A stretch of 64,000 bases of DNA. It comes from Chloroflexi bacterium CFX4 (GTDB lineage: Bacteria; Chloroflexota; Anaerolineae; Aggregatilineales; UBA2796). The notes below the pieces were generated by a model that did no database searches, was not told where the DNA came from, and was given only the letters and a program-made list of their open reading frames with translations. The translations under genes were made by a program, and so were the position numbers. The stretch spans positions 310,001-374,000 of the forward strand of contig QWHC01000001.1 in assembly GCA_021404685.1 (NCBI GenBank), given 5' to 3'. Positions within the stretch are counted from its first letter, which is position 1, and each line of letters starts with the position of its first letter. Of this stretch, positions 40,462 to 49,560 are shown in pieces.

Positions 40462-42203
40462 AGTAGGCTCTCCTGCACGCTTTTGCCATCCTTCACATTG
40501 CGCGCCAACATCAGAATATCGTGGGCGCTTTGCTTGGCGCTCACCGTCTCTGCGCCGAGCATTTCTGCCATTTCTTCCACACGCGCACGGTCGTTCAATT
40601 CGCTAATGATAGCGATGGTGCGCTCACCGCTGTAGCCTTTGGTCACGCGGAAGTGCCGATCACCAAAGCCGGCGATGTGCGCCAAATGCGTTACGCACAG
40701 CACCTGATGCCCGTCCGAGAGTTTCCACAGCTTCTGCCCAACCACGCTGCCAACGCGCCCACCAATGCCTTGATCAATCTCATCAAAGATGAGCGTTGGC
40801 GTATGGTCGGCGTGTGAAAGCACCGTTTTGAGCGCCAGCATGATGCGCGCCGTTTCGCCACCGCTGGCCACTTTTGCCAAAGGGCGCAGCGGCTCGCCGC
40901 GGTTGGCTGCCAACATGAACTCTACCGCGTCTATGCCCGTTGAGTCGAACTTCAACCGCCGTTCGCCCACAAAACAGCCCTCAGGATCGTCCTCTTGGGT
41001 CAGCGAGACCTCAAAGCGAGCGCCTTCCATTCGCAGTTCTGCCAGTTCCCGCACGATGCCCTCGCCAAGTTTGGCAGCCGCTTGGCGGCGCGCCGCGCTG
41101 ATCTGTGCGGCACGCTCACCGATCTTTCGCAGCAGCAGCTCTTCTTCGGTGCGTAGTTCGGCAATGCGCGCTTCGCTGTTGGTGATGTTTTGCAGTTCCG
41201 CTTCACAGCGTGCTGCAAAGTCTAACACCGCCTCTAAACTGCCGCCATATTTGCGCTTAAGCCGATTGAGCGCGTCTAGGCGTTCTTCCACGTCGTAAAG
41301 GCGCGTTGGATTGTGTTCGATGCTCTCCGTGTAGTGGCTGAGCGCACGGGCAACATCTTCGACCTGTGCCACGGTGTTATCGGCATTGGCGGCGTGTTCT
41401 GCCATGCGTGGATCAAAGCGTGCCAGCTTGTGCAGCACTGCGGCAATCTGGTTCAGCAGGCTGAGCGCACTGGGCGTCTCGTCGTCACTATCCAGCAGGC
41501 GCGCCGCCTCCACGCTCAGCGCGGCGATCTGCTCCACGTTTGCCAAGCGCTCCGATTCTTCGCGCAATGCCTGTTCTTCGGCAGGCTGCGGCGCAACGGC
41601 ACGGATTTCCTCAAGCTGATAGGTCAGCATGTCCACACGGCGCGCACGGGCTGCCTCATCCATTTGGAGCTGATCGATCTCGGCGCGCAGCACGCCAAGC
41701 TGATCCACCAAATCTGCCAACGCAGCGCGTGAGACATCTAAGCTGGCATAGCGATCCAGCAGGTAGAGATGCTCCGGTGCGCGCAGCAGGCTGAGGTGTT
41801 CGCCCTGCCCGTGAATATCCACCAAGCGCTGCCCGATCTCGCGGTAGAACTGCAAATTGACCGTGCTGCCGTTCACGCGGCAAACGTTGCGTCCATTGGC
41901 GCGCAACTCACGAGTCAAAGTTAGCTCATCGGTAGGCATCTCGATATGCTCAGCGTTCAGCAGCGGACGCACCGCAGCCTGAAGGGATGGTGGCAGCTTA
42001 AAAACAGCTTCCACAACTGCTTTTTCGCGCTCGGCACGGATAAAATCCGAGTCGGCGCGCCCGCCCAATACCAAATCTACGGCATCAATGATAATGGACT
42101 TGCCGGCGCCCGTCTCACCTGTGATCACGTTGAAGCCGGGCGCAAATTGCACCTCTAGTTGGTCAATAATTGCAAAATCGGTAATCCGAATTTCACTGAG
42201 CAT
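40458..42203 (-). CDS. recN: DNA repair protein RecN
   Basis: A 581-residue SMC-like ATPase for double-strand break repair. 'MLSEIRITDFAIIDQLEVQFAPGFNVITGETGAGKSIIIDAV' holds Walker A (about 30-40). Long coiled-coil arms fill the middle. The C-terminal ABC half has the signature 'VASGGETARIMLALK', Walker B 'TLIFDEIDQGIGG' and 'QVLCVTHLAHIAGFGD'. Length is normal. It starts 14 bases after the B-box-like gene and overlaps aroB by 4 bases. The combination nadK-recN is common across bacteria. Confidence 0.96.
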   Translation of the reverse strand: MLSEIRITDFAIIDQLEVQFAPGFNVITGETGAGKSIIIDAVDLVLGGRADSDFIRAEREKAVVEAVFKLPPSLQAAVRPLLNAEHIEMPTDELTLTRELRANGRNVCRVNGSTVNLQFYREIGQRLVDIHGQGEHLSLLRAPEHLYLLDRYASLDVSRAALADLVDQLGVLRAEIDQLQMDEAARARRVDMLTYQLEEIRAVAPQPAEEQALREESERLANVEQIAALSVEAARLLDSDDETPSALSLLNQIAAVLHKLARFDPRMAEHAANADNTVAQVEDVARALSHYTESIEHNPTRLYDVEERLDALNRLKRKYGGSLEAVLDFAARCEAELQNITNSEARIAELRTEEELLLRKIGERAAQISAARRQAAAKLGEGIVRELAELRMEGARFEVSLTQEDDPEGCFVGERRLKFDSTGIDAVEFMLAANRGEPLRPLAKVASGGETARIMLALKTVLSHADHTPTLIFDEIDQGIGGRVGSVVGQKLWKLSDGHQVLCVTHLAHIAGFGDRHFRVTKGYSGERTIAIISELNDRARVEEMAEMLGAETVSAKQSAHDILMLARNVKDGKSVQESLL

Positions 42204-42217
42204 AAGGTTTCACCCGC

Positions 42218-42775
42218 TTAACGTAACCTGCCGAAAACTGCTGCCGAACAGAGCGCCGCATGCAAGCCAATAGGCAATAATTCCTGCGTTAGGTGCGTCC
42301 CAACATTCACGCCGCGTGGCGCACGCTGTGCAAAGGTGATTGCATCGCCAATCACGCTGATATTGGCGATCAGCGCCGTTAAGATGACCAGCCCGATTGC
42401 AATTTGCGGCACATAGCGCCCGCGCTGCCGCTTTGCCGCCCGCAGGGCAAGCTCACCAATAGCAACGCCCGCCGGCAGCGAGAGGAACAGCACGCCGATC
42501 AGGAACAGGCGCGGCACGATGAAGCCCGCCACCAAACTTAAGCCGAACACAACTGCCAACGAGATGATCTGCTCTTGCTGGCTTGCCTTAAAAAACTTAT
42601 CTTGCTGTTGGTAAACGCATTGGCGGCAGCGGTAGCCCACTTCGGTTCGCACCGCGCATCTGGGACACATATAGCGCGCACAGCGGTTGCAGCGCAGCGC
42701 TGTTTCCACATCGGTATGCACAGCGCAGAAGGTTTTTTCATCGGCAGGTGGCGCGTAGTTTGGCGCTTCAGTCAT
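42218..42775 (-). CDS. B-box-type zinc finger membrane protein
   Basis: A 185-residue protein. The N terminus carries Cys/His pairs spaced like a B-box zinc finger ('FCAVHTDVETALRCNRCARYMCPRCAVRTEVGYRCRQCV'). The C-terminal part has three or four hydrophobic helices ('IISLAVVFGLSLVAGFIV', 'LFLIGVLFLSLPAGVAIGELAL', 'QIAIGLVILTALIANISVIG'). Proteins of this layout are common but uncharacterised; they may be membrane adaptors. It sits within the nadK-recN operon: its ATG overlaps the nadK stop (ATGA), and recN follows by 14 bases. Confidence 0.82.
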   Translation of the reverse strand: MTEAPNYAPPADEKTFCAVHTDVETALRCNRCARYMCPRCAVRTEVGYRCRQCVYQQQDKFFKASQQEQIISLAVVFGLSLVAGFIVPRLFLIGVLFLSLPAGVAIGELALRAAKRQRGRYVPQIAIGLVILTALIANISVIGDAITFAQRAPRGVNVGTHLTQELLPIGLHAALCSAAVFGRLR

Positions 42776-43668
42776 GCTTTTTTCTCCAAGTCGGGTCGGC
42801 GCGGCTGCGGCGCACCTTCACGGCGCGGCGAAAGACGCGGCTCCATGCGGTCTAGCAACGAACGGTAGAAGTAATTACGCTCTCGCAAGCGCACAAAACG
42901 GCTAACATGCTCACTGGCATAGACGATGATCGAATCGCTCGGCACGAGGCTGCATAGGCTCTCGCCATCAAGGGTGAGCGTGACATCTGTAGCGGTGCGT
43001 TCTGCGATGATCACCTCAATGGTAGCGCCTTCTGCCAGCACAATCGGGCGATCCAGCGTCAGGTGCGGCGCAACTGGCACGACCAGGATATTCTTGAGCG
43101 TGGGCGGCAGAATCGGACCGCCAACCGCCAGTGCGTAGGCGGTAGAGCCTGTCGGCGTGGCGATGATCAAGCCATCGGCGTTGTACTGCGTCGTCCAGTC
43201 GCCATCAATGAAGGCATCCAGCAGCACGCTTTTGGCAACCGCGCCACGCCCGATCACCACGTCGTTCAGGGCGTCGCCGCTGGCGATCAGCGCGTCAGCG
43301 TGCCATGCCTCAGCACGGATCATCATGCGCTCTTCAATCCAATACTGCCCGCTCAGCAAATCCGAGAGCAGGTTATCCCAATCGGCAAGGCTTGCCTCAG
43401 TCAGGAAGCCGAGATAGCCAGCATTAATGCCAAAGACTGGCACATTATGCTCAGAGCAAACGCGCGCCGCTCGCAGCATACTGCCATCGCCGCCAATGGC
43501 GATCACAAGGTCGGATTCGGCAACCAGCCGATGGATAGACTCGGCATCCCAAGCTGGGCTGCACCACGCCGCGACGCCGCGTGCGGTGAGGCTGCTTGCC
43601 ACAGCACTGCATACCTCACCCGTTGCAGGGCGCAGCGGATGCCCTAAGATTCCCACACGCTCAAACAT
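42772..43668 (-). CDS. nadK: NAD kinase
   Basis: A 298-residue NAD kinase (PpnK/NadK) that makes NADP. 'DLVIAIGGDGSMLRAARVC' carries the GGDG motif with the catalytic Asp. 'GINAGYLGFLTEA', 'NDVVIGRG', 'YNADGLIIATPTGSTAYALAVGGPIL' and 'LTLDGESLCSL' are family landmarks. The start ATG at 43668 has AAAGGGAA upstream, and the N terminus 'MFERVGILGHPLRPATGE' is standard. It heads the operon with the B-box-like protein, recN and aroB. A TATAAT -10 (43705-43710, minus strand) lies 37 bases upstream. Confidence 0.96.
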   Translation of the reverse strand: MFERVGILGHPLRPATGEVCSAVASSLTARGVAAWCSPAWDAESIHRLVAESDLVIAIGGDGSMLRAARVCSEHNVPVFGINAGYLGFLTEASLADWDNLLSDLLSGQYWIEERMMIRAEAWHADALIASGDALNDVVIGRGAVAKSVLLDAFIDGDWTTQYNADGLIIATPTGSTAYALAVGGPILPPTLKNILVVPVAPHLTLDRPIVLAEGATIEVIIAERTATDVTLTLDGESLCSLVPSDSIIVYASEHVSRFVRLRERNYFYRSLLDRMEPRLSPRREGAPQPRRPDLEKKA

Positions 43669-43846
43669 GCCGTTCCCTTTATGCGCGCTCACCCAACCAC
43701 ACCGATTATAGCGCAAGATGTGTTGAACTTGCCGCTTGAATCATAGTACATTTGTTCGTGATTAGCAAGGGAAGGCTGCGAATTGGGTGTGGGAAGGTTG
43801 GGCAGAAGCACGCACATCACCCTACCCGCCGCTTACCCTACGTTAA

Positions 43847-43875
43847 TTGACACCTCTCAAAAGCCGCGCTACATT
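43847..43875 (+). promoter_or_regulatory. Promoter of the beta-helix surface protein island
   Basis: TTGACA (43847-43852), a 17-base spacer and TACATT (43870-43875) give a near-consensus promoter. The expected start is near 43882, leaving a 5' leader of about 110 bases. The whole gap 43669-43990 otherwise shows only the nadK -10 and no small gene. Confidence 0.65.
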
Positions 43876-43990
43876 CCTGCTCAAAAGGCACACACCGCTG
43901 ACCGCCACTTTCTATCACCGCGCTTAGCCGCCGTTACCTAACCCGTTGTCCCTTTCGCCTAAACATCCTTTAGCATGTAGACGTACTCTC

Positions 43991-45070
43991 ATGAAACCGA
44001 TTCGTTGGATCAGTTTGGCTGCCTTGGCAGCCGCAGTGCTGCTGAGTTCCGCCCGCCTTTCGCCCGCAATGCCTGCCATTGCACAGGACTCACAGTTTCC
44101 TACCCTTACGCCTATCCCGCCCACACTGACGCCTCTGCCCACGGGCAGCACACTCTTTGTGACCAAGCTGGAAGATACCAATGATAGTGTCTGCGATGCC
44201 GATTGTTCCCTGCGTGAGGCAGTTAGCAATGCCCCTGAGAACGCTAGAATCATTATTTCAGCTAAGGGTCTATTTCAGTTAAAAACGGGACTAGAGATTA
44301 ATAAAAGTTTATCTATTGTGGGAAGTGGAGACAAAGCCTCCGATATTATCTTGAGCGGCGGCAAAATAAGCACTACAGTTGTCGACTACAGAACAGGTAG
44401 AGCTCGGGAAAATGTTCATATACTTCTTGAGAATTTCACAGTGGAAAATACAGGTATCTTTAACACTTGGGCAGCAATCACCACAAAAGATATGGTTTTC
44501 AAAGACAGCTCTGTTGGAATACATAATCGGCTTGGCAAAATTTTTATTGATAGCAGTACTTTTATTAATGTGTCAAGAAGATCAGTTGACAGCCTAGATG
44601 GATATGTCGAATTATTAAACACCACTATATTAAGTATCAATAGCTCTATTGCAGTATCTACAACTCGTGGAAAGTTAAAAATCATTAATAATACTTTATA
44701 TGGTAAAATTAACTTGGATTTAGCTGGCACTTCTGTTGAAGTTATAAATAGCATTCTTGTTTCAATACAATATGGACGGAATTGCAAGCTGTTTATCCTG
44801 CCAACTGTACAAACAACAATTGCCGCTCAAAACAGTCTGCAATATCCAGATGATAGTTGTGGGTCGCAGATTGCGGTGGCAGACCCTATGCTTCTTCCAC
44901 TTGCTGATATGGGCGGTAAAACACCTGTGATGCCTTTAGCAGAAGGCAGTCCCGCGATTAATGCTGGAAATAATTTTGTTTGTCAACGATTTTCTCAAAG
45001 CGATCAAACAGGTCTGGATCGAATTGGTATATGTGATATTGGTGCATTTGAATTTCGCCAAAAGAAATAA
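43991..45070 (+). CDS. Exported CSLREA-type beta-helix surface protein
   Basis: A 359-residue exported protein. The signal peptide (1-32) is followed by a Thr/Pro stretch and 'TNDSVCDADCSLREAVSNAPENARI', the CSLREA motif of large Chloroflexota surface proteins. A right-handed parallel beta-helix body comes next, with Asn-rich rungs ('KLKIINNTLYGKINLDLAGTSVEVINSILV'). The end, 'GSPAINAGNNF...GICDIGAFEF', is the usual close of such a helix. It is shorter than most relatives. The first 240 bases have normal GC-rich codons, while the body is strikingly AT-rich and AAT/ATT-rich. The next beta-helix gene starts 9 bases after it. Confidence 0.8.
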   Translation: MKPIRWISLAALAAAVLLSSARLSPAMPAIAQDSQFPTLTPIPPTLTPLPTGSTLFVTKLEDTNDSVCDADCSLREAVSNAPENARIIISAKGLFQLKTGLEINKSLSIVGSGDKASDIILSGGKISTTVVDYRTGRARENVHILLENFTVENTGIFNTWAAITTKDMVFKDSSVGIHNRLGKIFIDSSTFINVSRRSVDSLDGYVELLNTTILSINSSIAVSTTRGKLKIINNTLYGKINLDLAGTSVEVINSILVSIQYGRNCKLFILPTVQTTIAAQNSLQYPDDSCGSQIAVADPMLLPLADMGGKTPVMPLAEGSPAINAGNNFVCQRFSQSDQTGLDRIGICDIGAFEFRQKK

Positions 45071-45079
45071 GAGGCTTCC

Positions 45080-46252
45080 ATGAAACATTTTTTGAAACAT
45101 ACTGCGATAGCTGCTACATTACTAATTCTGTTTTTGCTTAATCCCACTTCGCCTGTTACGGCTAATACAATTGTCGGGGATGGAACACCAGAAAGCTGCA
45201 CTGAAATTGCCTTGCGAATTGGAATAGATCAAGGAGGCATAGTGACTTTTAACTGCGGTGGAAATGTAGAAATTGATATCACCAGCAGTATTCAGTTGTT
45301 CGGAATTTTATCGATTGACGGTGGCAATGCTGTCGCAATAAACGCAAACAGTAACGATCAAATATTTATAGTAGAGTCTGGTGCACAAGTCACTTTGAAA
45401 AACTTAGTCCTGTTGAATGGGTCTTATGTATATGGAGGTGCTATAGTAAACAAAGGCTCTCTAACAATCGAGAAAGTGCATTTCGAAAACAACCGTGCTG
45501 GCGTGAACGGGGGTGCAATATTCAATTCCGGATCGCTATCTATTGAAGACTCGACTTTTAAAGATAACCAAGCGACAACTGGTTCAGGCGGTGCTATATA
45601 TAGCACAAACAATTTCTCCGTTCATTTAAGCGAATTTGAACTCAATAACGCATATTGCTGGGGAGGAGCTGTAGCTTCAGAAGTGGAGAGCAACATTACA
45701 AACTCTTGGTTTACTGGAAATCTGGCAGGAGGTGCGGGTGGTGGCGTAGCTATTTATATTAATATGTTTCCGGTCACGCAAATTTCTACAATTAAAAATA
45801 CAACATTTTATAAGAATCAAGCTAATGGATATGCAGTCTGTGCAGATGCGATATCACTCGGAGCTAGGGGCGGTGCTATTGTAAGTGGAGGTAATGCCAA
45901 CTTTAAAAATTTAACTATTGCAGAGAACCATGGATATGGTGCAATAGCAGGTGATATTCTTTATCAATCAGGTAGCATAGAGTTAATAAGCAGCACTATC
46001 GCCTACAATTTACCCCCACCTGGATCAGAACTTCTCGCCCACCAAATTTTGTTAACTAACCCAATAAGTATTGGGAGTTCAATTATCTATGGACATGGAT
46101 TCGGAGATGATTGCTATTCTCCTTTCGGGTCTCCAAATGTAACTGATCTAGGCGGCAACCTTCAAAAAGATACAACCTGTAGTCAGACAATTCGGGTAGG
46201 GAATCCGAACTTTGAACAAGAGTTAGACATGGCTAGTTTCCCCCCGTACTGA
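45080..46252 (+). CDS. Exported beta-helix (PMP-like repeat) protein, frameshifted at a C-tract
   Basis: 390 codons are readable. A signal peptide (1-28) precedes a beta-helix made of 'G-G-A-I-x-N-x-G-x-L-x-I' rungs, as in chlamydial PMP repeats ('YGGAIVNKGSLTIEKVHFENN', 'NGGAIFNSGSLSIEDSTFKDN', 'SGGAIYSTNNF'). The frame ends in 'DMASFPPY' just after a run of six C (46240-46245). In the next frame the expected continuation follows at once: 'LRLRAGSAAINGGDSSNC' and 'CDVGAYE'. One extra C would therefore restore a longer protein. It may be a real frameshift mutation, a phase-variable tract or a sequencing error. Codons are AT-rich, unlike the neighbours. Confidence 0.75.
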   Translation: MKHFLKHTAIAATLLILFLLNPTSPVTANTIVGDGTPESCTEIALRIGIDQGGIVTFNCGGNVEIDITSSIQLFGILSIDGGNAVAINANSNDQIFIVESGAQVTLKNLVLLNGSYVYGGAIVNKGSLTIEKVHFENNRAGVNGGAIFNSGSLSIEDSTFKDNQATTGSGGAIYSTNNFSVHLSEFELNNAYCWGGAVASEVESNITNSWFTGNLAGGAGGGVAIYINMFPVTQISTIKNTTFYKNQANGYAVCADAISLGARGGAIVSGGNANFKNLTIAENHGYGAIAGDILYQSGSIELISSTIAYNLPPPGSELLAHQILLTNPISIGSSIIYGHGFGDDCYSPFGSPNVTDLGGNLQKDTTCSQTIRVGNPNFEQELDMASFPPY

Positions 46253-47175
46253 GACTGAGGGCTGGTAGTGCTGCAATTAACGGCGGAGACAGTTCTAATT
46301 GCACCCTCACTGATCAAGGAAATCGCGTACGTGTCGGTAATTGCGATGTAGGCGCCTATGAGTCTCCTTTTACACACCATACCGTCACCACTAGCCTAGA
46401 TAGGGATTCAGGCATTTGCGATGAACAAGGACCTAATGGGTGTAGTTTGCGCGAAGCGATCAAAAATGCTCCACCTGGAGGGCTAATCCGCTTTTCTGAA
46501 ACTATAAACGAAATTTCTCTCTCAAGTCAGCTTGTTATACCCCATGCGCTCACAATTGATGGGAGTCTAGAGGGAAATCCAACGCGTACCATCACACTGA
46601 TCCGTGGTGACACCAACACAAACCGGATCATGCATGTGCTGCCTGTCCAATTAGGCGCGGTAAAATTGAAACATCTTTTGCTTTTTACACCCTCTGGTAG
46701 TGGCGCACCACCAGTGAATGCGGACGAAGGCGGTGCAATCCTGAATGAAGGGACATTGGAGATTGCCCACACATCATTCGTGGGCAACCGCGCACAGAAT
46801 TTCGGCGGAGCTATTTTTAACCGTGGGAATTTGTTTGCGGAAAACACAACTTTTGATAAGAATTTTACTGTATCTACTAATGATGGCGGTGATGCCGTCG
46901 CCAATACTGATGTATCTGCGTTTGCGGACTTCCTCCATGTTACAATGCGGAGCAATGCTGGATTCAGGGTTGTTTATCGCGGTAGCGGTCGTAACTCTTC
47001 CATGTTTGTCCGCTCTATAATTGATGGATCGTGTCATAATAGCGATAATCCTAACCAAGCATTTATCTTCGACCAAAGTGTTCAATTCAATAATAAGGAT
47101 CCATTTTTACGCGGTCATCCTCCGCTTAGGCAAACCATGAGGTTCACAACCTCGCCAAATTATACAGTATTGTGA
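46246..47175 (+). pseudogene. Continuation of the frameshifted beta-helix protein with a second CSLREA domain
   Basis: This frame is open from the C-tract at 46240-46245 onward and continues the previous protein after the frameshift. It contains 'AGSAAINGGD', 'NCDVGAYES', a second CSLREA motif ('GICDEQGPNGCSLREAI') and more beta-helix rungs ('DEGGAILNEGTLEIAHTSFVGNRAQNFGGAIFNRGNL'). It has no good start of its own: the first in-frame initiator is the TTG at 46447 inside CSLREA. The frame stops at 47173-47175 after a stretch that no longer looks like the family ('RGHPPLRQTMRFTTSPNYTVL'). This suggests a second lesion near 47100-47180. Confidence 0.65.
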
Positions 47176-47182
47176 CTGGGGC

Positions 47183-47932
47183 GTGGGGGCAAGCGCGCTA
47201 GATACAGGTGGCATCAGCAGTGGCACAAGTTTCTTGCTGTACAACAACACTATCTATAACAATAAAACGGTTTATTGTAACATTCTTCCAAGCACAACCG
47301 TCGGTGCAATAAAGCATGACGACTTCTTAAAGCATATGTATTTAGCCAACAACATCATAAGTACTTCTATTATTACAGAACGTGCTAATATCCCCGATAT
47401 TACAACCAAAGTGGTTATAGATCCATTGCAACGCAACTGCACAGGATTAGTTATTTCGCTAGGGAACAATATTCATTATAGCCATTATCAGTATGAACCT
47501 TGTACCTTCAATCACACAATCGACTTTATTTTGAACCCGGAGTTAGGCGAACTCACTGGCACTGTTCCCAGTCTGCCACTTCTGGCAAGCAGCCCTGCCA
47601 TCAACGCGGGCAACAGCGATATCTGTAACGGCAGTTTGGTTGGCGGGCGCGATGGGTGCGGCGCCAAACGCCCGCCCGTCAATTGCGATATCGGCGCCTA
47701 CGAATATGGCTCGGAAACAGCCGAGTTTCCTGATACCATCGGTGTCTTCCGTCCGACGAACGGCATCACCTACTTCAAGAACGAACTGACGACGGGCTTT
47801 GCCGATATTGCGATTGTCTACGGCATCGCGGGCGATAAGCCTGTGGCAGGCGTCTGGCAGTTCAGCGGCGCTGACCAAGCCGACGCACCTGAACAACCAT
47901 CTCTCGCGCCGACCTTCGTGCCGCGCCAGTAG
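47183..47932 (+). pseudogene. C-terminal remnant of a beta-helix surface protein
   Basis: 249 codons without a signal peptide. Upstream in this frame 'QYCDWGVGASALDTGG' is readable, so the frame is not a natural start and probably belongs to the preceding protein. The body has beta-helix rungs ('LLYNNTIYNNKTVYCNIL'). It closes with 'SSPAINAGNSDIC...NCDIGAYEYGSE'. The tail, 'DTIGVFRPTNGITYFKNELTTGFADIAIVYGIAGDKPVAGVW', is one copy of the short repeat that ends many Chloroflexota surface proteins. Base composition returns to GC-rich from about 47560. It could still be translated from the GTG at 47183 as a separate piece. Confidence 0.6.
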
Positions 47933-48089
47933 GCACGCAGCCTATTCACAAGTGGAAGGCAGCCCGAACGGTTGCCTTCGTATAGTTTACCCAAAAGATC
48001 GCCCTCAAAAACTGTACACTTTACCTGATGAACGCAGAACAGGATTTTTTATACTGAAACAGTTTTCACCCATTCTGAAAGGCTTCACA

Positions 48090-49508
48090 ATGCCCGATCT
48101 GCGTGATTTTCTCGAAATTCCCTACGAAGAACTTGAAGAACGCAACCTCGCTGCCAAGGCGCAGCGCCAAGACCGCACGCCCATGGATGTCCTCCGTGAG
48201 GAACGGATGCGCTACCTTGCCGACGAAAAGCGCATCAAGGCAGTGACGGTCTGCTTCACCGACCTTGAAGGTCGCCTGCACATGCTGGATTACGATAAAA
48301 AGTTCCTGCTGAAGGCTGCCGATAACCTGACCTTTGATGGCTCATCCATTCGTGGCTTCTCGCAGCAATCCGAGTCCGACCTGCGCCTCGCCATTGACTG
48401 GTCGGCATTTTACTGGTTGCCTGCCGATGTCTTCGGGCCGGGCAAGGTCTTCGTGTTCGGCGAAGTGCTGGAGCGCGACGGCACGCCCTACATTGGCGAT
48501 ATGCGCTCTGTGCTGAAGCGCTATTTGCAAGGGCTGTTTGAGCAGTACGGCTACACGTGTAACGCCGCTAATGAGATCGAAGGCTTTTTGTTCAAAGGGC
48601 AAAATGCCGAACAGCACTACTTTGAGACCGGGCGCTTTGAGTTCGTGACGACCAGCGGCTACTATCATTCGCTGCCGGGCAGCCCGCTGCGCCAATTCAT
48701 TGACCTTGCCGCCGAAGTGCAGCGCGCCATGGGCTTTGCCAACGAAAAAGATCATCCCGAAGTGGCGCCTGCCCAGTTCGAGATGAACTATTCCTACGCG
48801 GAAGCCTCGATTGCCGCCGATCAGGTGCAGCTCTACAAGCTGCTGTGCCGTCAGGTTGCCTACAAATTGGGCGTGACAGCCAGCTTCCTGCCCAAGCCGA
48901 TCACCGGCGTGAACGGCAGCGGTATGCACACCAACCTATCCGTCTCGCAGAACGGCACCAACCTGTTCTACGCTGCGGACGGTGTGGATGGCATCTCGGC
49001 GCTTGCCCATGATTTCATCAAGCGCATTTTGAACCATGCCCTGGACATTTGCCTTGTGTTGAATTCGAGCGTGAACGCCTACCGCCGCCTCGATCCGCAC
49101 TACGAAGCGCCCAACGAGATCAAGGCATCGCCCATTGATCGCGGTTCGATGATCCGTATCCCGATTGGCAATGAGCGCTCGGCGCGTGTTGAGGTGCGCT
49201 CCATCGCACCTGATGCCAGCCCATACCTCGCCTTCTACACCCTGCTCAAAACTGGTTTGGAAGGCGCGCTGCCAACACAGCTCCCAGCCGGCGCCGTGCT
49301 GCCCGATAACATCTATGATGCGATCACAGCCTTCAGCAACAGCAGCTACATTGGGCAGTTGCTCAGCCCTGAAATTCAAGCGCGCTACACCGCCCTCAAG
49401 ATCATGCAGGCAGATCGCTGCCCGCGTCGGCTTGGCACAATCATCAAGGTGCCTGAGATTCAGTACCACCATGATGTGACCAACCAATACCTGTGGAGCA
49501 TGTTCTAA
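48090..49508 (+). CDS. glnA: Glutamine synthetase
   Basis: A 472-residue type I glutamine synthetase that joins ammonium and glutamate using ATP. A beta-grasp N-terminal domain ('VTVCFTDLEGRLHMLDYDKKFL', 'NLTFDGSSIRGF') precedes the catalytic barrel, which has 'EIEGFLF', 'GPL'-type loop equivalents, 'VNGSGMHTNLSV' and 'IRIPIGNERSARVEVRSIAPDASPYLAF'. The adenylylation-loop region near 'DALDIC...SVNAYRRL' is present without a clear Tyr site, so covalent control is unclear. AAAGG precedes the ATG at 48090. The gene ends in a strong intrinsic terminator and is probably single. The ammonium transporter is 39 kb away. Confidence 0.94.
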   Translation: MPDLRDFLEIPYEELEERNLAAKAQRQDRTPMDVLREERMRYLADEKRIKAVTVCFTDLEGRLHMLDYDKKFLLKAADNLTFDGSSIRGFSQQSESDLRLAIDWSAFYWLPADVFGPGKVFVFGEVLERDGTPYIGDMRSVLKRYLQGLFEQYGYTCNAANEIEGFLFKGQNAEQHYFETGRFEFVTTSGYYHSLPGSPLRQFIDLAAEVQRAMGFANEKDHPEVAPAQFEMNYSYAEASIAADQVQLYKLLCRQVAYKLGVTASFLPKPITGVNGSGMHTNLSVSQNGTNLFYAADGVDGISALAHDFIKRILNHALDICLVLNSSVNAYRRLDPHYEAPNEIKASPIDRGSMIRIPIGNERSARVEVRSIAPDASPYLAFYTLLKTGLEGALPTQLPAGAVLPDNIYDAITAFSNSSYIGQLLSPEIQARYTALKIMQADRCPRRLGTIIKVPEIQYHHDVTNQYLWSMF

Positions 49509-49518
49509 GCTATCTGCA

Positions 49519-49550
49519 AGACGCTCGGTGTGTGCCGAGCGTCTTTTTTT
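49519..49550 (+). terminator. Intrinsic terminator of glnA
   Basis: AGACGCTCGG (49519-49528) and CCGAGCGTCT (49535-49544) form a perfect 10-base stem with a 6-base loop, followed by seven T. It also lies just after the end of the convergent CARDB gene. Confidence 0.92.
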
Positions 49551-49560
49551 GTGTCTGCGT

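Noticed and set aside
43669..43990. Small RNA or small gene in the nadK / beta-helix divergent gap
   Set aside because: Only promoter elements can be supported. No open frame with a Shine-Dalgarno and no stable hairpin with a T-run were found.
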